A stretch of 45,737 nucleotides of DNA from Polyangiaceae bacterium (lineage in GTDB: Bacteria; Myxococcota_A; Polyangia; Polyangiales; Polyangiaceae): positions 1 through 45,737 of the forward strand of contig JAICQO010000051.1 in NCBI GenBank assembly GCA_025937835.1, read 5' to 3'. Under the pieces are notes generated by a model. The model was not told where the DNA came from and did not search any database. It saw only the letters and a list, made by a program, of their open reading frames with translations. The translations under genes and the position numbers were made by a program. This document shows, piece by piece, positions 1 through 6,506 of this stretch. The number at the start of each line of letters is the position of its first letter. The first letter of the stretch is position 1.

Positions 1-232
1 CCGCCACACCCCGTTCTTCACCAACTACCGCCCGCAGTTCTACATCCGCACGACGGACGTGACTGGCAACGTGATGCTGCCCGAGGGCGTCAAGATGGTG
101 ATGCCGGGCGACAACATCACCATGGAGATCGAGCTCATCACCACGGTGGCGCTCGAAGAGCAGATGCGTTTCGCGATCCGCGAAGGCGGCAAGACCGTCG
201 GCGCCGGCGTCGTCACCAAGATCATCGAGTGA
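1..232 (+). CDS. tuf: Elongation factor Tu, C-terminal part (partial at window edge)
   Basis: The first 232 bases encode the last 76 residues of EF-Tu, reading in frame from base 2 to the TGA at 230-232. The fragment corresponds to domain III: it holds the [10 protein letters not shown] stretch, the MPGDN turn and the terminal [12 protein letters not shown] segment, all conserved in bacterial EF-Tu. EF-Tu delivers aminoacyl-tRNA to the ribosomal A site. It sits 54 bases upstream of rpsJ, the usual tuf-rpsJ order of the str/S10 junction. The N-terminal GTPase domain lies outside the window. Confidence 0.97.
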   Translation, partial: RHTPFFTNYRPQFYIRTTDVTGNVMLPEGVKMVMPGDNITMEIELITTVALEEQMRFAIREGGKTVGAGVVTKIIE

Positions 233-286
233 TGTAGGCGCCTCCGCCGCATCGAGAATTCACTAAGGGCCTGACGGAAACAGCAA

Positions 287-598
287 ATGGCTGACGCAAC
301 GAAGATTCGAATTCGCTTGAAGGCGTTCGATCATCAACTGCTCGACAAATCCACGACCGACATCGTCGAGACCGCTCGCCGCACCGGCGCGCGCGTCGCG
401 GGTCCGATCCCGCTACCGACGGGGATCCGGCGCTACACGGTTCTCCGCGGTCCGCACATCGACAAGAAGTCGCGGGAGCAGTTCGAGGTGCGCACGCACA
501 AGCGCCTGATCGACATCCTGGAGCCGACGCCGCAAACGTTGGACGCCCTGATGAAGCTCGACCTGTCGGCTGGCGTCGACGTCGAGATCAAGAGCTGA
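287..598 (+). CDS. rpsJ: 30S ribosomal protein S10 (uS10)
   Basis: The 103-residue product matches the family's usual length and shows the S10 core: [10 protein letters not shown] near the N-terminus, the GPIPLPT loop and the [15 protein letters not shown] segment. S10 is a 30S head protein and also the NusE antitermination factor. The next gene, starting 8 bases after the stop, is rplD; rplC, which normally separates them, is missing, so S10 and L4 are directly adjacent here. Confidence 0.97.
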   Translation: MADATKIRIRLKAFDHQLLDKSTTDIVETARRTGARVAGPIPLPTGIRRYTVLRGPHIDKKSREQFEVRTHKRLIDILEPTPQTLDALMKLDLSAGVDVEIKS

Positions 599-606
599 GG
601 TCATCG

Positions 607-1242
607 ATGGCAAAAATCGACGTCTTCAATCTGAAACGCGAGAAGGTCGGCGAGCTCGAGCTCAGCGACGAGGTGTTCGGCGCCGAAGTGAAGCAGCACC
701 TGTTTCACGAGGTGATCACCGCGCAGCTGGCCTCGCGCCGCCAGGGCACCCACGCCGCCAAGGAGCGGGCCGCCGTGGCCGGCTCGAGCAAGAAGATCTA
801 CAAGCAGAAGGGCACGGGGCGCGCGCGCCACGGCTCGATCCGCGCGCCGCTCTTCGTGGGTGGCGGCCGTGCTCACCCGCCGAAGCCGCAGGACTTCAGC
901 TACCGTCCGCCGCGCCGCGTGCGCGTCGGCGCGCTGCGCTCGGCGCTCAGCCTGCTCGTCAAGGAAGGGCGGCTGATCGTGGTCGATGCCATCGACCTCG
1001 GCGAGATCAAGACCAAGAAGCTGCAGGGCGTTCTCGGCGCGCTCAACACCGGCAAGAAGACGCTGGTGGTGGACGACCGCACCAACGAGAACCTGAAGCT
1101 CTCCATCCGCAACATGCCCGACAACTCGTACCTCCCGCCCGAGGGCGTGAACGTGTACGACTTGCTCCGCCACAACCACCTCGTGGTTTCGAAGGCCGCC
1201 GCCAAGGCGCTCGAAGCCCGCTGCCTCGACGCGAAGGCGTGA
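607..1242 (+). CDS. rplD: 50S ribosomal protein L4 (uL4)
   Basis: The 211-residue product carries the L4 signature in its exit-tunnel loop ([19 protein letters not shown], residues about 60-80) followed by [16 protein letters not shown]4 binds 23S rRNA and lines the peptide exit tunnel; in enterobacteria it also represses its own S10 operon. The gene begins 8 bases after rpsJ and ends 4 bases before rplW, so translation is probably coupled. The absence of rplC between rpsJ and rplD is unusual. Confidence 0.97.
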   Translation: MAKIDVFNLKREKVGELELSDEVFGAEVKQHLFHEVITAQLASRRQGTHAAKERAAVAGSSKKIYKQKGTGRARHGSIRAPLFVGGGRAHPPKPQDFSYRPPRRVRVGALRSALSLLVKEGRLIVVDAIDLGEIKTKKLQGVLGALNTGKKTLVVDDRTNENLKLSIRNMPDNSYLPPEGVNVYDLLRHNHLVVSKAAAKALEARCLDAKA

Positions 1243-1246
1243 ACCG

Positions 1247-1540
1247 ATGAAACCGCAGGATATCGTGAAACGGCCGATCGCCCTGACCGAGAAGGCGGCG
1301 CGGCTCAAGGAAAAGAACAAGGTCGTGTTCGAGGTCGATCGCACCGCGAACAAGCTTCAGATCCGCGACGCGGTCGAGGCGCTGTTCTCGGTCAAGGTCA
1401 CCGACGTCAACACGCTGGTCTACCGCGGCAAGATGAAGCGGATGGGCCGGGCGCTCGCCAAGCGCCCCAACTGGAAGAAGGCGATCGTCACGCTCCGCGA
1501 GGGCGACGATATTCAGTTCTTCGACGAGTCGAAGGAGTAA
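1247..1540 (+). CDS. rplW: 50S ribosomal protein L23 (uL23)
   Basis: The 97-residue product has the L23 layout: N-terminal [13 protein letters not shown], the central [20 protein letters not shown] region, and the C-terminal [15 protein letters not shown]23 lies at the tunnel exit and docks trigger factor and SRP; the conserved acidic FEVDR position is retained. The gene lies between rplD and rplB with gaps of 3-4 bases, as in a typical S10 operon. Confidence 0.97.
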   Translation: MKPQDIVKRPIALTEKAARLKEKNKVVFEVDRTANKLQIRDAVEALFSVKVTDVNTLVYRGKMKRMGRALAKRPNWKKAIVTLREGDDIQFFDESKE

Positions 1541-1543
1541 GAA

Positions 1544-2377
1544 ATGGGCATTCGCGCATTCAAACCCACTTCCGCGGCGCGCCGCTTCTACAACGTCTCC
1601 GACTTCGCCGACATCACGCGCGACGAGCCGGAGGCGAGCCTGCTCGAGAAGCACACCTCGACCGGCGGCCGTAACCACTACGGGCGCATCACCGCGCGTT
1701 TCCGCGGCGGCGGCCACAAGCGCCGCTACCGCGTGATCGATTTCAAGCGCAACAAGATCGGCGTGCCGGCTCGCGTCGCGCACATCGAGTACGATCCGAA
1801 CCGCACGGCGCGGATCGCGCTCCTGCACTACGCAGACGGCGAAAAGCGCTACATCCTGGCGCCCGACGGCCTGAAGCAGGGCGACACCGTGATCTCGAGC
1901 CGCTTCGGCGACATCATCCCGGGCAACTGCTTGCCGCTGGGTGAGATCCCGGCCGGCACGATGATTCACAACATCGAGGCCAAGAAGGGCAAGGGCGGCC
2001 AGTTCGTGCGCTCTGCCGGTACGGCGGCCCAGCTGATGGCGAAGGACGGCACCTACGCGCAGGTGAAGTTGCCGAGCGGCGAGGTGCGGAAGATGCACGT
2101 CGCCTGCCGCGCGACCATCGGCCAGGTGTCGAACCTCGAGCACCAGAACATCAGCCTCGGCAAGGCAGGCCGTAGCCGTTGGCTCGGCAAGCGCCCGCAC
2201 AACCGCGGCGTCACGATGAACCCCGTCGATCACCCGATGGGTGGTGGTGAAGGCCGCACCAGCGGTGGTCGTCACCCCTGCTCGCCCTGGGGCCAGCTGT
2301 CCAAGGGCTTGAAGACCCGCAACAACAAGCGCACCGACGGCATGATCGTCAAGCACCGGAAAGCGAAGGGCGGCTGA
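1544..2377 (+). CDS. rplB: 50S ribosomal protein L2 (uL2)
   Basis: The 277-residue product is a full-length L2, with [18 protein letters not shown] near residue 50 and the C-terminal peptidyl-transferase-centre segment [14 protein letters not shown]. The first His of the usual DHPHGGGEG motif (E. coli His229 by family alignment) is kept, while the second is Met (ATG at 2236-2238). To my recollection Bacteroidetes L2 also has Met there, so this is a known variant. The stop overlaps the rpsS start (TGATG), indicating translational coupling. Confidence 0.97.
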   Translation: MGIRAFKPTSAARRFYNVSDFADITRDEPEASLLEKHTSTGGRNHYGRITARFRGGGHKRRYRVIDFKRNKIGVPARVAHIEYDPNRTARIALLHYADGEKRYILAPDGLKQGDTVISSRFGDIIPGNCLPLGEIPAGTMIHNIEAKKGKGGQFVRSAGTAAQLMAKDGTYAQVKLPSGEVRKMHVACRATIGQVSNLEHQNISLGKAGRSRWLGKRPHNRGVTMNPVDHPMGGGEGRTSGGRHPCSPWGQLSKGLKTRNNKRTDGMIVKHRKAKGG

Positions 2378-2691
2378 TGGCTCGCAGTATCAAGAAGGGT
2401 CCGTTCATCGACGGCCACCTGTTGAAGAAGATCGAAGACGCAGTGGCCTCGAAGGACAAGAAGCCGATCAAGACCTGGTCGCGCCGTTCGACGATCCTGC
2501 CCGAGGCGGTGGGCGTGACGTTCGCCGTGCACAACGGCCGCAAGTTCGTGCCGGTGTTCGTCACCGAGAACATGGTCGGGCACAAGCTCGGCGAGTTCGC
2601 TCCGACCCGCACCTTCCACTCGCACGCCGGCGACCGCAAGGCGCCGGCAGCGGGTGCGAAGCCGGCGCCGAAGCCCGCCGGCAAGCGCTGA
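2377..2691 (+). CDS. rpsS: 30S ribosomal protein S19 (uS19)
   Basis: The 104-residue product contains the S19 core ([55 protein letters not shown]). The C-terminus is extended by about 15 residues rich in Ala, Pro and Lys. S19 sits in the 30S head next to S13. In almost all bacteria rplV follows immediately; here an intrinsic terminator begins about 30 bases after the stop, and rplV is 14 kb away. Confidence 0.97.
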   Translation: MARSIKKGPFIDGHLLKKIEDAVASKDKKPIKTWSRRSTILPEAVGVTFAVHNGRKFVPVFVTENMVGHKLGEFAPTRTFHSHAGDRKAPAAGAKPAPKPAGKR

Positions 2692-2721
2692 GCGCACTCT
2701 TCCGTTTCGGACGGGAGCTCT

Positions 2722-2763
2722 ACGGCGGCGCGTCGTTTACGGCGCGCCGCCGTGGTGTTTTGT
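2722..2763 (+). terminator. Intrinsic terminator after rpsS
   Basis: A perfect 11-bp inverted repeat (2722-2732, ACGGCGGCGCG, pairing with 2743-2753) encloses a 10-base loop and is followed by GGTGTTTTGT. It lies about 30 bases after the rpsS stop. Its strength suggests that the tuf/rpsJ-side transcript really ends here, so the S10 operon is split in transcription and not merely interrupted by read-through genes. Confidence 0.8.
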
Positions 2764-3124
2764 AAGGCTCTGGGCCGCCGTGGATCGACCGCGCTCGGAG
2801 CCTGGCTGCTCGATATCACCCAGGGGTGGGATCCGTCCCGGCTTCCCGAGCGTCTGCTGCGGAGCGGTGCCGGAGAGATACATGGGGACGCCGACGTCAG
2901 CGCGCCGGGGCAAAGCGATGCGACGGCGATGATTTGACTAGCACGGGCATCCGCGCGTCGGTTCCGGCCGTTCTCGAGCGGATTTGCACTCCGCTCGAAA
3001 CACAATCGTCGGTCGGGGCGCCCTCACGTCGCGGTCCGACTTTTCATACGGCCCCGAGGCGGCATAGCATGTGTTTCCCTCCCGGTCTTCGGGCGGGGTC
3101 ACACGCAAGCACAGCGGGAGCCAG
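2764..3124. other. Gene-free 361-bp spacer before the carrier-protein operon
   Basis: No recognisable gene lies between the rpsS terminator and the carrier-protein start. An open frame at 2752-2937 begins inside the terminator stem and resembles no family I know. The spacer should hold the promoter of the 3125-9026 operon, but I see no hexamer pair good enough to call. The stretch at 3040-3075, lower in GC than its surroundings, is the most likely place. Confidence 0.5.
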
Positions 3125-3367
3125 ATGGTCGAAGACATTCGCTCGATTCTGAAGGAGCACGGAAAGCTATCGGTCGACATCGCCGGCCTGTCGGACGACG
3201 CCGATCTGTATCAAGCCGGCCTCACTTCACACGCCAGCGTGAACGTGATGCTCGCGCTCGAGGGCAAGTTCGACATCGAGTTTCCGGATCGAATGTTGAA
3301 GCGCAACGTCTTCGAGAGCGTCTCTGCCATCCGCGCCGCGATCGAGGAGCTCACGGGGGGAGCATGA
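3125..3367 (+). CDS. Acyl/aminoacyl carrier protein
   Basis: This 80-residue acidic protein has the four-helix carrier-protein pattern with a GLTSHASVNVML motif; Ser35 is the expected 4'-phosphopantetheine attachment site. The Met at 3125 was chosen over an upstream ATG at 3071 because a GGGAG ribosome-binding site precedes it and the upstream residues do not look like a carrier protein. It is the first gene of a tight operon with an amino acid:[carrier protein] ligase at 4615, so its likely cargo is an aminoacyl thioester and not a fatty acid. No PKS, NRPS or FAS gene is nearby. Confidence 0.88.
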   Translation: MVEDIRSILKEHGKLSVDIAGLSDDADLYQAGLTSHASVNVMLALEGKFDIEFPDRMLKRNVFESVSAIRAAIEELTGGA

Positions 3368-3453
3368 ACGCCGAACCGAGGATCGCCGGTGGCCCGGCAA
3401 CGCCGGGTCGAAGCGGAAAGCCCCTGTCCGAAACGATTGGAGGGTCGCCTTGA
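3364..3453 (+). CDS. Possible 29-residue microprotein between carrier and flavoprotein genes
   Basis: A short frame starts at ATG 3364, overlapping the carrier-protein stop (ATGA), and ends at TGA 3451-3453, overlapping the TTG start of the next gene (TTGA). A GGGGGAG sequence sits at good distance before the ATG. The product is Gly/Pro-rich (begins MNAEPRIAGG, ends ETIGGSP) and matches nothing I know. It may be a real small protein or only a coupling frame that carries ribosomes to the next start. Stop/start overlap at both ends is the only support. Confidence 0.35.
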   Translation: MNAEPRIAGGPATPGRSGKPLSETIGGSP

Positions 3454-4622
3454 GCAAAGCCAATGAATCGCCCCACGTCGCCACGGCCATGCGCATCGCG
3501 CGTGAGGTCGCGGGACCGCAAGCCGCGAGCGTGGACCGCGACGCCCGCTTCCCGCGCGAGGCGCTCGACGCCCTGAAGGAAGCGCGTCTCCTGTCCGCGT
3601 TCGTGCCCAAGGCCATGGGCGGGCTCGGCCTCGGGATGATCGAGCTGTCGCAGATGTGTGAAGCGCTCGCGCAACACTGTGCCTCGACCGGCATGGTGTT
3701 CGCGATGCATCAGATCCAGGTCGCGTGCCTGGTGCGCCACGCGAACGGCGTGGGCTTCTTCGAGCGCTATCTGAAGGAGCTCGCGGCAAAGCAATACCTG
3801 ATCGCCTCGGTCACGTCCGAGGTCGGCATCGGCGGCGAGATGCGCACCAGCATCTGCGCCGTCGAAAAGAGCGGCGATCGCTTCAAGCTCGACAAGGACG
3901 CCTCGACCATTTCCTACGGCGAGCACGCCGACGACCTGCTCGTGACCGCGCGCGCTGCACCGGATGCGACCCCGAACGACCAGGCCCTGGTGCTGGTGAG
4001 CAAGCCGGACTACTCGCTCGAACGCACTGGCGCCTGGGACACGCTCGGCATGCGCGGCACGTGCAGCCCGCCGTTCAAGATGAGGTCGACCGGCTCGGCG
4101 GAGCGGATCCTGCCCGCGCCGTTCGCCGACATCGCGAGCCAGACCATGGTCCCGTTCTCGCACATCCTCTGGGCCTCGTGCTGGCTCGGGATCTCGACGG
4201 CGGCCGTCTCCAAGGCGCGCGCGTTCGTGCGCAACCAGGCGCGGTCGAAGCCCGGGCAGACGCCGCCCAGCGCCATGCGCCTGGCCGAGGTCGCGACCCA
4301 GCTGCAGATGATGCGCGCCAACGTGCACGACGTGGCGAGCGAGTGCGAGTATCTGATGAATCACCCCGAGTCGAGCATCGACGTCCTGTCGTCGGTGGCA
4401 TTCGCGGTGAAGATGAACAACCTCAAGGTCTCCACCTCCGAGGCGGCGTTCCAGATCGCGCATCGCTGCCTCGGCATCTGCGGGATCATGGGTTACAAGA
4501 ACGACTCCAAGTTCTCGATCGGTATCCACATGCGCGACTCGATGTCGGCCGCGCTGATGGTGAGCAACGATCGGATCCTCTCGACCAACGCGGCGATGCT
4601 GCTGGTGCTCAAGGATGACTGA
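3450..4622 (+). CDS. Acyl-CoA dehydrogenase-like flavoprotein
   Basis: The 390-residue product has the acyl-CoA dehydrogenase fold order: helical N-terminal domain (residues 1-120, with FVPKAMGGLGLG), middle beta domain (about 120-235, with GMRGTCSPPF) and C-terminal four-helix domain containing AAFQIAHRCLGICGIMGYKNDSKF. The start is TTG at 3450, preceded at 7 bases by GGAGG. Family members oxidise acyl thioesters with FAD; carrier-bound substrates are known, as with prolyl-carrier dehydrogenases. Given its place between the carrier and its ligase, I infer it acts on the carrier-bound aminoacyl group, by desaturation or N-oxidation. It overlaps the ligase gene by 8 bases. Confidence 0.85.
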   Translation: MSKANESPHVATAMRIAREVAGPQAASVDRDARFPREALDALKEARLLSAFVPKAMGGLGLGMIELSQMCEALAQHCASTGMVFAMHQIQVACLVRHANGVGFFERYLKELAAKQYLIASVTSEVGIGGEMRTSICAVEKSGDRFKLDKDASTISYGEHADDLLVTARAAPDATPNDQALVLVSKPDYSLERTGAWDTLGMRGTCSPPFKMRSTGSAERILPAPFADIASQTMVPFSHILWASCWLGISTAAVSKARAFVRNQARSKPGQTPPSAMRLAEVATQLQMMRANVHDVASECEYLMNHPESSIDVLSSVAFAVKMNNLKVSTSEAAFQIAHRCLGICGIMGYKNDSKFSIGIHMRDSMSAALMVSNDRILSTNAAMLLVLKDD

Positions 4623-5529
4623 CGTCGAATACTCGTCCGAGTCGCTGTACGACGAGCTGGTCCGCCACAAGCTGATCCTGCCGGTGTCGGAGCCGGGGGC
4701 GTTCGGGCGCGGCGCCGTGTTCGAGGACGTGCTCGAGCGCTTCGGGGACCTGGTCACGCGCATCTCCAAGAACGACGGCGCGGAGCGCATGCAGTTCCCG
4801 CCGATCCTCGACCGCAAGACCTTCGAGAAGAGCGAGTTTTTGGACTCGTTCCCGCACCTGGCGGGCACGGTCTTCTCCTTCAAGGGCACGGAGGCAGAGG
4901 CCAAGGAGCTGCAGGCCAAGGTCAAGGCAGGCGAGAACTGGGAAGACACGCAGAGCATGACCGGCGTGGCGCTCGCGCCCGCCGCTTGTTACCCGGTCTA
5001 CCCTGCGTGCGCCGGCACGGTGCCCGACGAGGGGCGGCTCGTGTACATGCAAAACTGGGTGTTCCGGCACGAGCCGTCGCCGGAGCCGACCCGCATGCAG
5101 TCGTTCCGCTGCCGGGAGTTCATCCGGATCGGTAAGCCCGAGGCCGTGTTCGAGTGGCGCAACGCCTGGCACAAGCGCGGGCTCGAGCTCTTGCTGTCGC
5201 TCGGCCTCCCGGCAACGTCGGACGTGGCCGCCGATCCGTTCTTCGGGCGCGGCGGGCGCATGCTGGCCGCCAACCAGAAGGACCAGAAGCTGAAATTCGA
5301 GGTGCTGGTCCCGGTGATTTCGAAGGAGAACCCGACCGCGGTCTGCTCCTTCAACTACCACCAGGACCACTTCGGGAAAATCTTCGGCATCTACACGCCG
5401 GACGGCGAGCTCGCGCACACCGCGTGCCTCGGCTTCGGGATGGAGCGCGTGGTGATGGCGCTGTTCAAGACCCACGGCTTCGTGCCGGCAGAGTGGCCGA
5501 AGTACGTGCGCGATCTGCTCTGGCCATGA
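4615..5529 (+). CDS. Amino acid:[carrier protein] ligase (class II aaRS-like)
   Basis: This 304-residue protein resembles the catalytic core of atypical seryl-tRNA synthetase without a tRNA-binding arm. Motif 2 is at residues 160-172 (RMQSFRCREFIRIG region) and motif 3 at 271-284 (CLGFGMERVVMALF). Cys125 (AACYPVYPAC), Glu168 (CREF) and Cys271 match the zinc-ligand set of the Bradyrhizobium aa:CP ligases, with spacings of 43 and 103, close to the known proteins as I remember them. Those enzymes make an aminoacyl-adenylate and transfer Gly or Ala to a carrier's phosphopantetheine, not to tRNA. The carrier gene is two genes upstream. Which amino acid is used cannot be read from the sequence. Confidence 0.9.
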   Translation: MTDVEYSSESLYDELVRHKLILPVSEPGAFGRGAVFEDVLERFGDLVTRISKNDGAERMQFPPILDRKTFEKSEFLDSFPHLAGTVFSFKGTEAEAKELQAKVKAGENWEDTQSMTGVALAPAACYPVYPACAGTVPDEGRLVYMQNWVFRHEPSPEPTRMQSFRCREFIRIGKPEAVFEWRNAWHKRGLELLLSLGLPATSDVAADPFFGRGGRMLAANQKDQKLKFEVLVPVISKENPTAVCSFNYHQDHFGKIFGIYTPDGELAHTACLGFGMERVVMALFKTHGFVPAEWPKYVRDLLWP

Positions 5530-6497
5530 GTCGGGTCTCGGTCTTCGGCCTCGAGCCTGCGGCGTACACCCGCCATGCGCTGCACGGCGAGGGCAACCAG
5601 TGGGTCGAGAAGAACTGTTACATCGACGTGTGGATCGAGGCGCTGCACGCGGCAGGCCTCGAACCGTTGGCGCTGATGCCGTTCACACTGGCCAGCGACT
5701 TCGACGGCGACCAGTGGACGTTCTACAAGCCGCCGCACGGCGAGATCCAGGAGCTCTACGGGGTCTCGGTTCAGGAGCTCAACGTCTACAAGCCGATCCT
5801 CGAGCACTCGCTGTATCACGCAGCGCGCGGGCGGCTCGTGTTCACGGAAGCCGATGCGTACTTCATGCCCGACACCCAGGGTACGGACTACCACGCGCAC
5901 CACACCAAGAGCACGATCGCGATCGAGAGCATCGACGTCGAGCGCCGGGAGCTCCGTTACTTCCACAACGCCGGGTACTATCAGCTCTCGGGTGACGACT
6001 TCGTGAAGCTGTTTCGGCTCGAGGCCGAGCCGGATCCGACGTTTTTGCCCTTGTTCGCCGAGCTCGCCAAGTTCGACCGGGTCGAGCGGCTCGAGCGAGC
6101 CGAGCTCGCGGCGCGCTCGGAACGATTGCTTTCGACCTGGTTCGCACGAAGGCCCGCGCAAAACCCGCTCGAGCGCCATGGCGAGCAGTTCCCGCGCGAC
6201 ATCGAGGAGCTGCGAGCGAAGGGCATCGACGCCTATCACGCTTACGCCTTCGCCTCGATCCGGCAGTGCGGGTCGAATTTCGAGCTGCTGGCCTCTTACC
6301 TGCGCTGGCTCGGCGGTCCGTACGAGGCGCCGGCCGCGCACTTCGACGCGATTTCGCTCGGCTCGAAGGCGATGATTCTGAAGGGCGCGCGCGCCGTCAA
6401 CTCGAAGAAGCCGTTCGACTTTTCGGAGACCTTCCGCGAGCTCGCCGGGTCGTGGGAGCAGGGCATCGCGTCGCTCGGCGAGCTTCTGCGAGCGTAG
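5526..6497 (+). CDS. DUF1839 family protein
   Basis: The start is the ATG at 5526, overlapping the ligase stop (ATGA), giving 323 residues. I recognise the DUF1839 pattern, including EKNCYIDVWIEALHAAGLEP (Cys31), FDGDQWTFYKPP, and DTQGTDYHAHHTKSTIAIE (His123, His125, His126). The Cys plus downstream His/Asp layout recalls papain-like acyltransferases such as BtrH, which moves an acyl group from a carrier protein. That comparison is my inference; the family has no function that I know. It lies inside the aminoacyl-carrier operon, so transfer of the aminoacyl group to an acceptor is the most attractive role. Confidence 0.8.
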   Translation: MSRVSVFGLEPAAYTRHALHGEGNQWVEKNCYIDVWIEALHAAGLEPLALMPFTLASDFDGDQWTFYKPPHGEIQELYGVSVQELNVYKPILEHSLYHAARGRLVFTEADAYFMPDTQGTDYHAHHTKSTIAIESIDVERRELRYFHNAGYYQLSGDDFVKLFRLEAEPDPTFLPLFAELAKFDRVERLERAELAARSERLLSTWFARRPAQNPLERHGEQFPRDIEELRAKGIDAYHAYAFASIRQCGSNFELLASYLRWLGGPYEAPAAHFDAISLGSKAMILKGARAVNSKKPFDFSETFRELAGSWEQGIASLGELLRA

Positions 6498-6506
6498 CGT
6501 CGGGCG

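Noticed and set aside
2221-2262. His-to-Met change in the L2 DHPHGGGEG motif as a novel mutation
   Set aside because: The catalytic-region first His is kept, and DHPMGGGEG is, as far as I recall, usual in another phylum, so it is not novel.
1043-2356. Long minus-strand frames across ribosomal genes
   Set aside because: High GC and codon bias open antisense frames; the plus-strand products are unmistakable ribosomal proteins.
2752-2937. Small frame after rpsS
   Set aside because: It begins inside the terminator stem, has no ribosome-binding site and no recognisable similarity.
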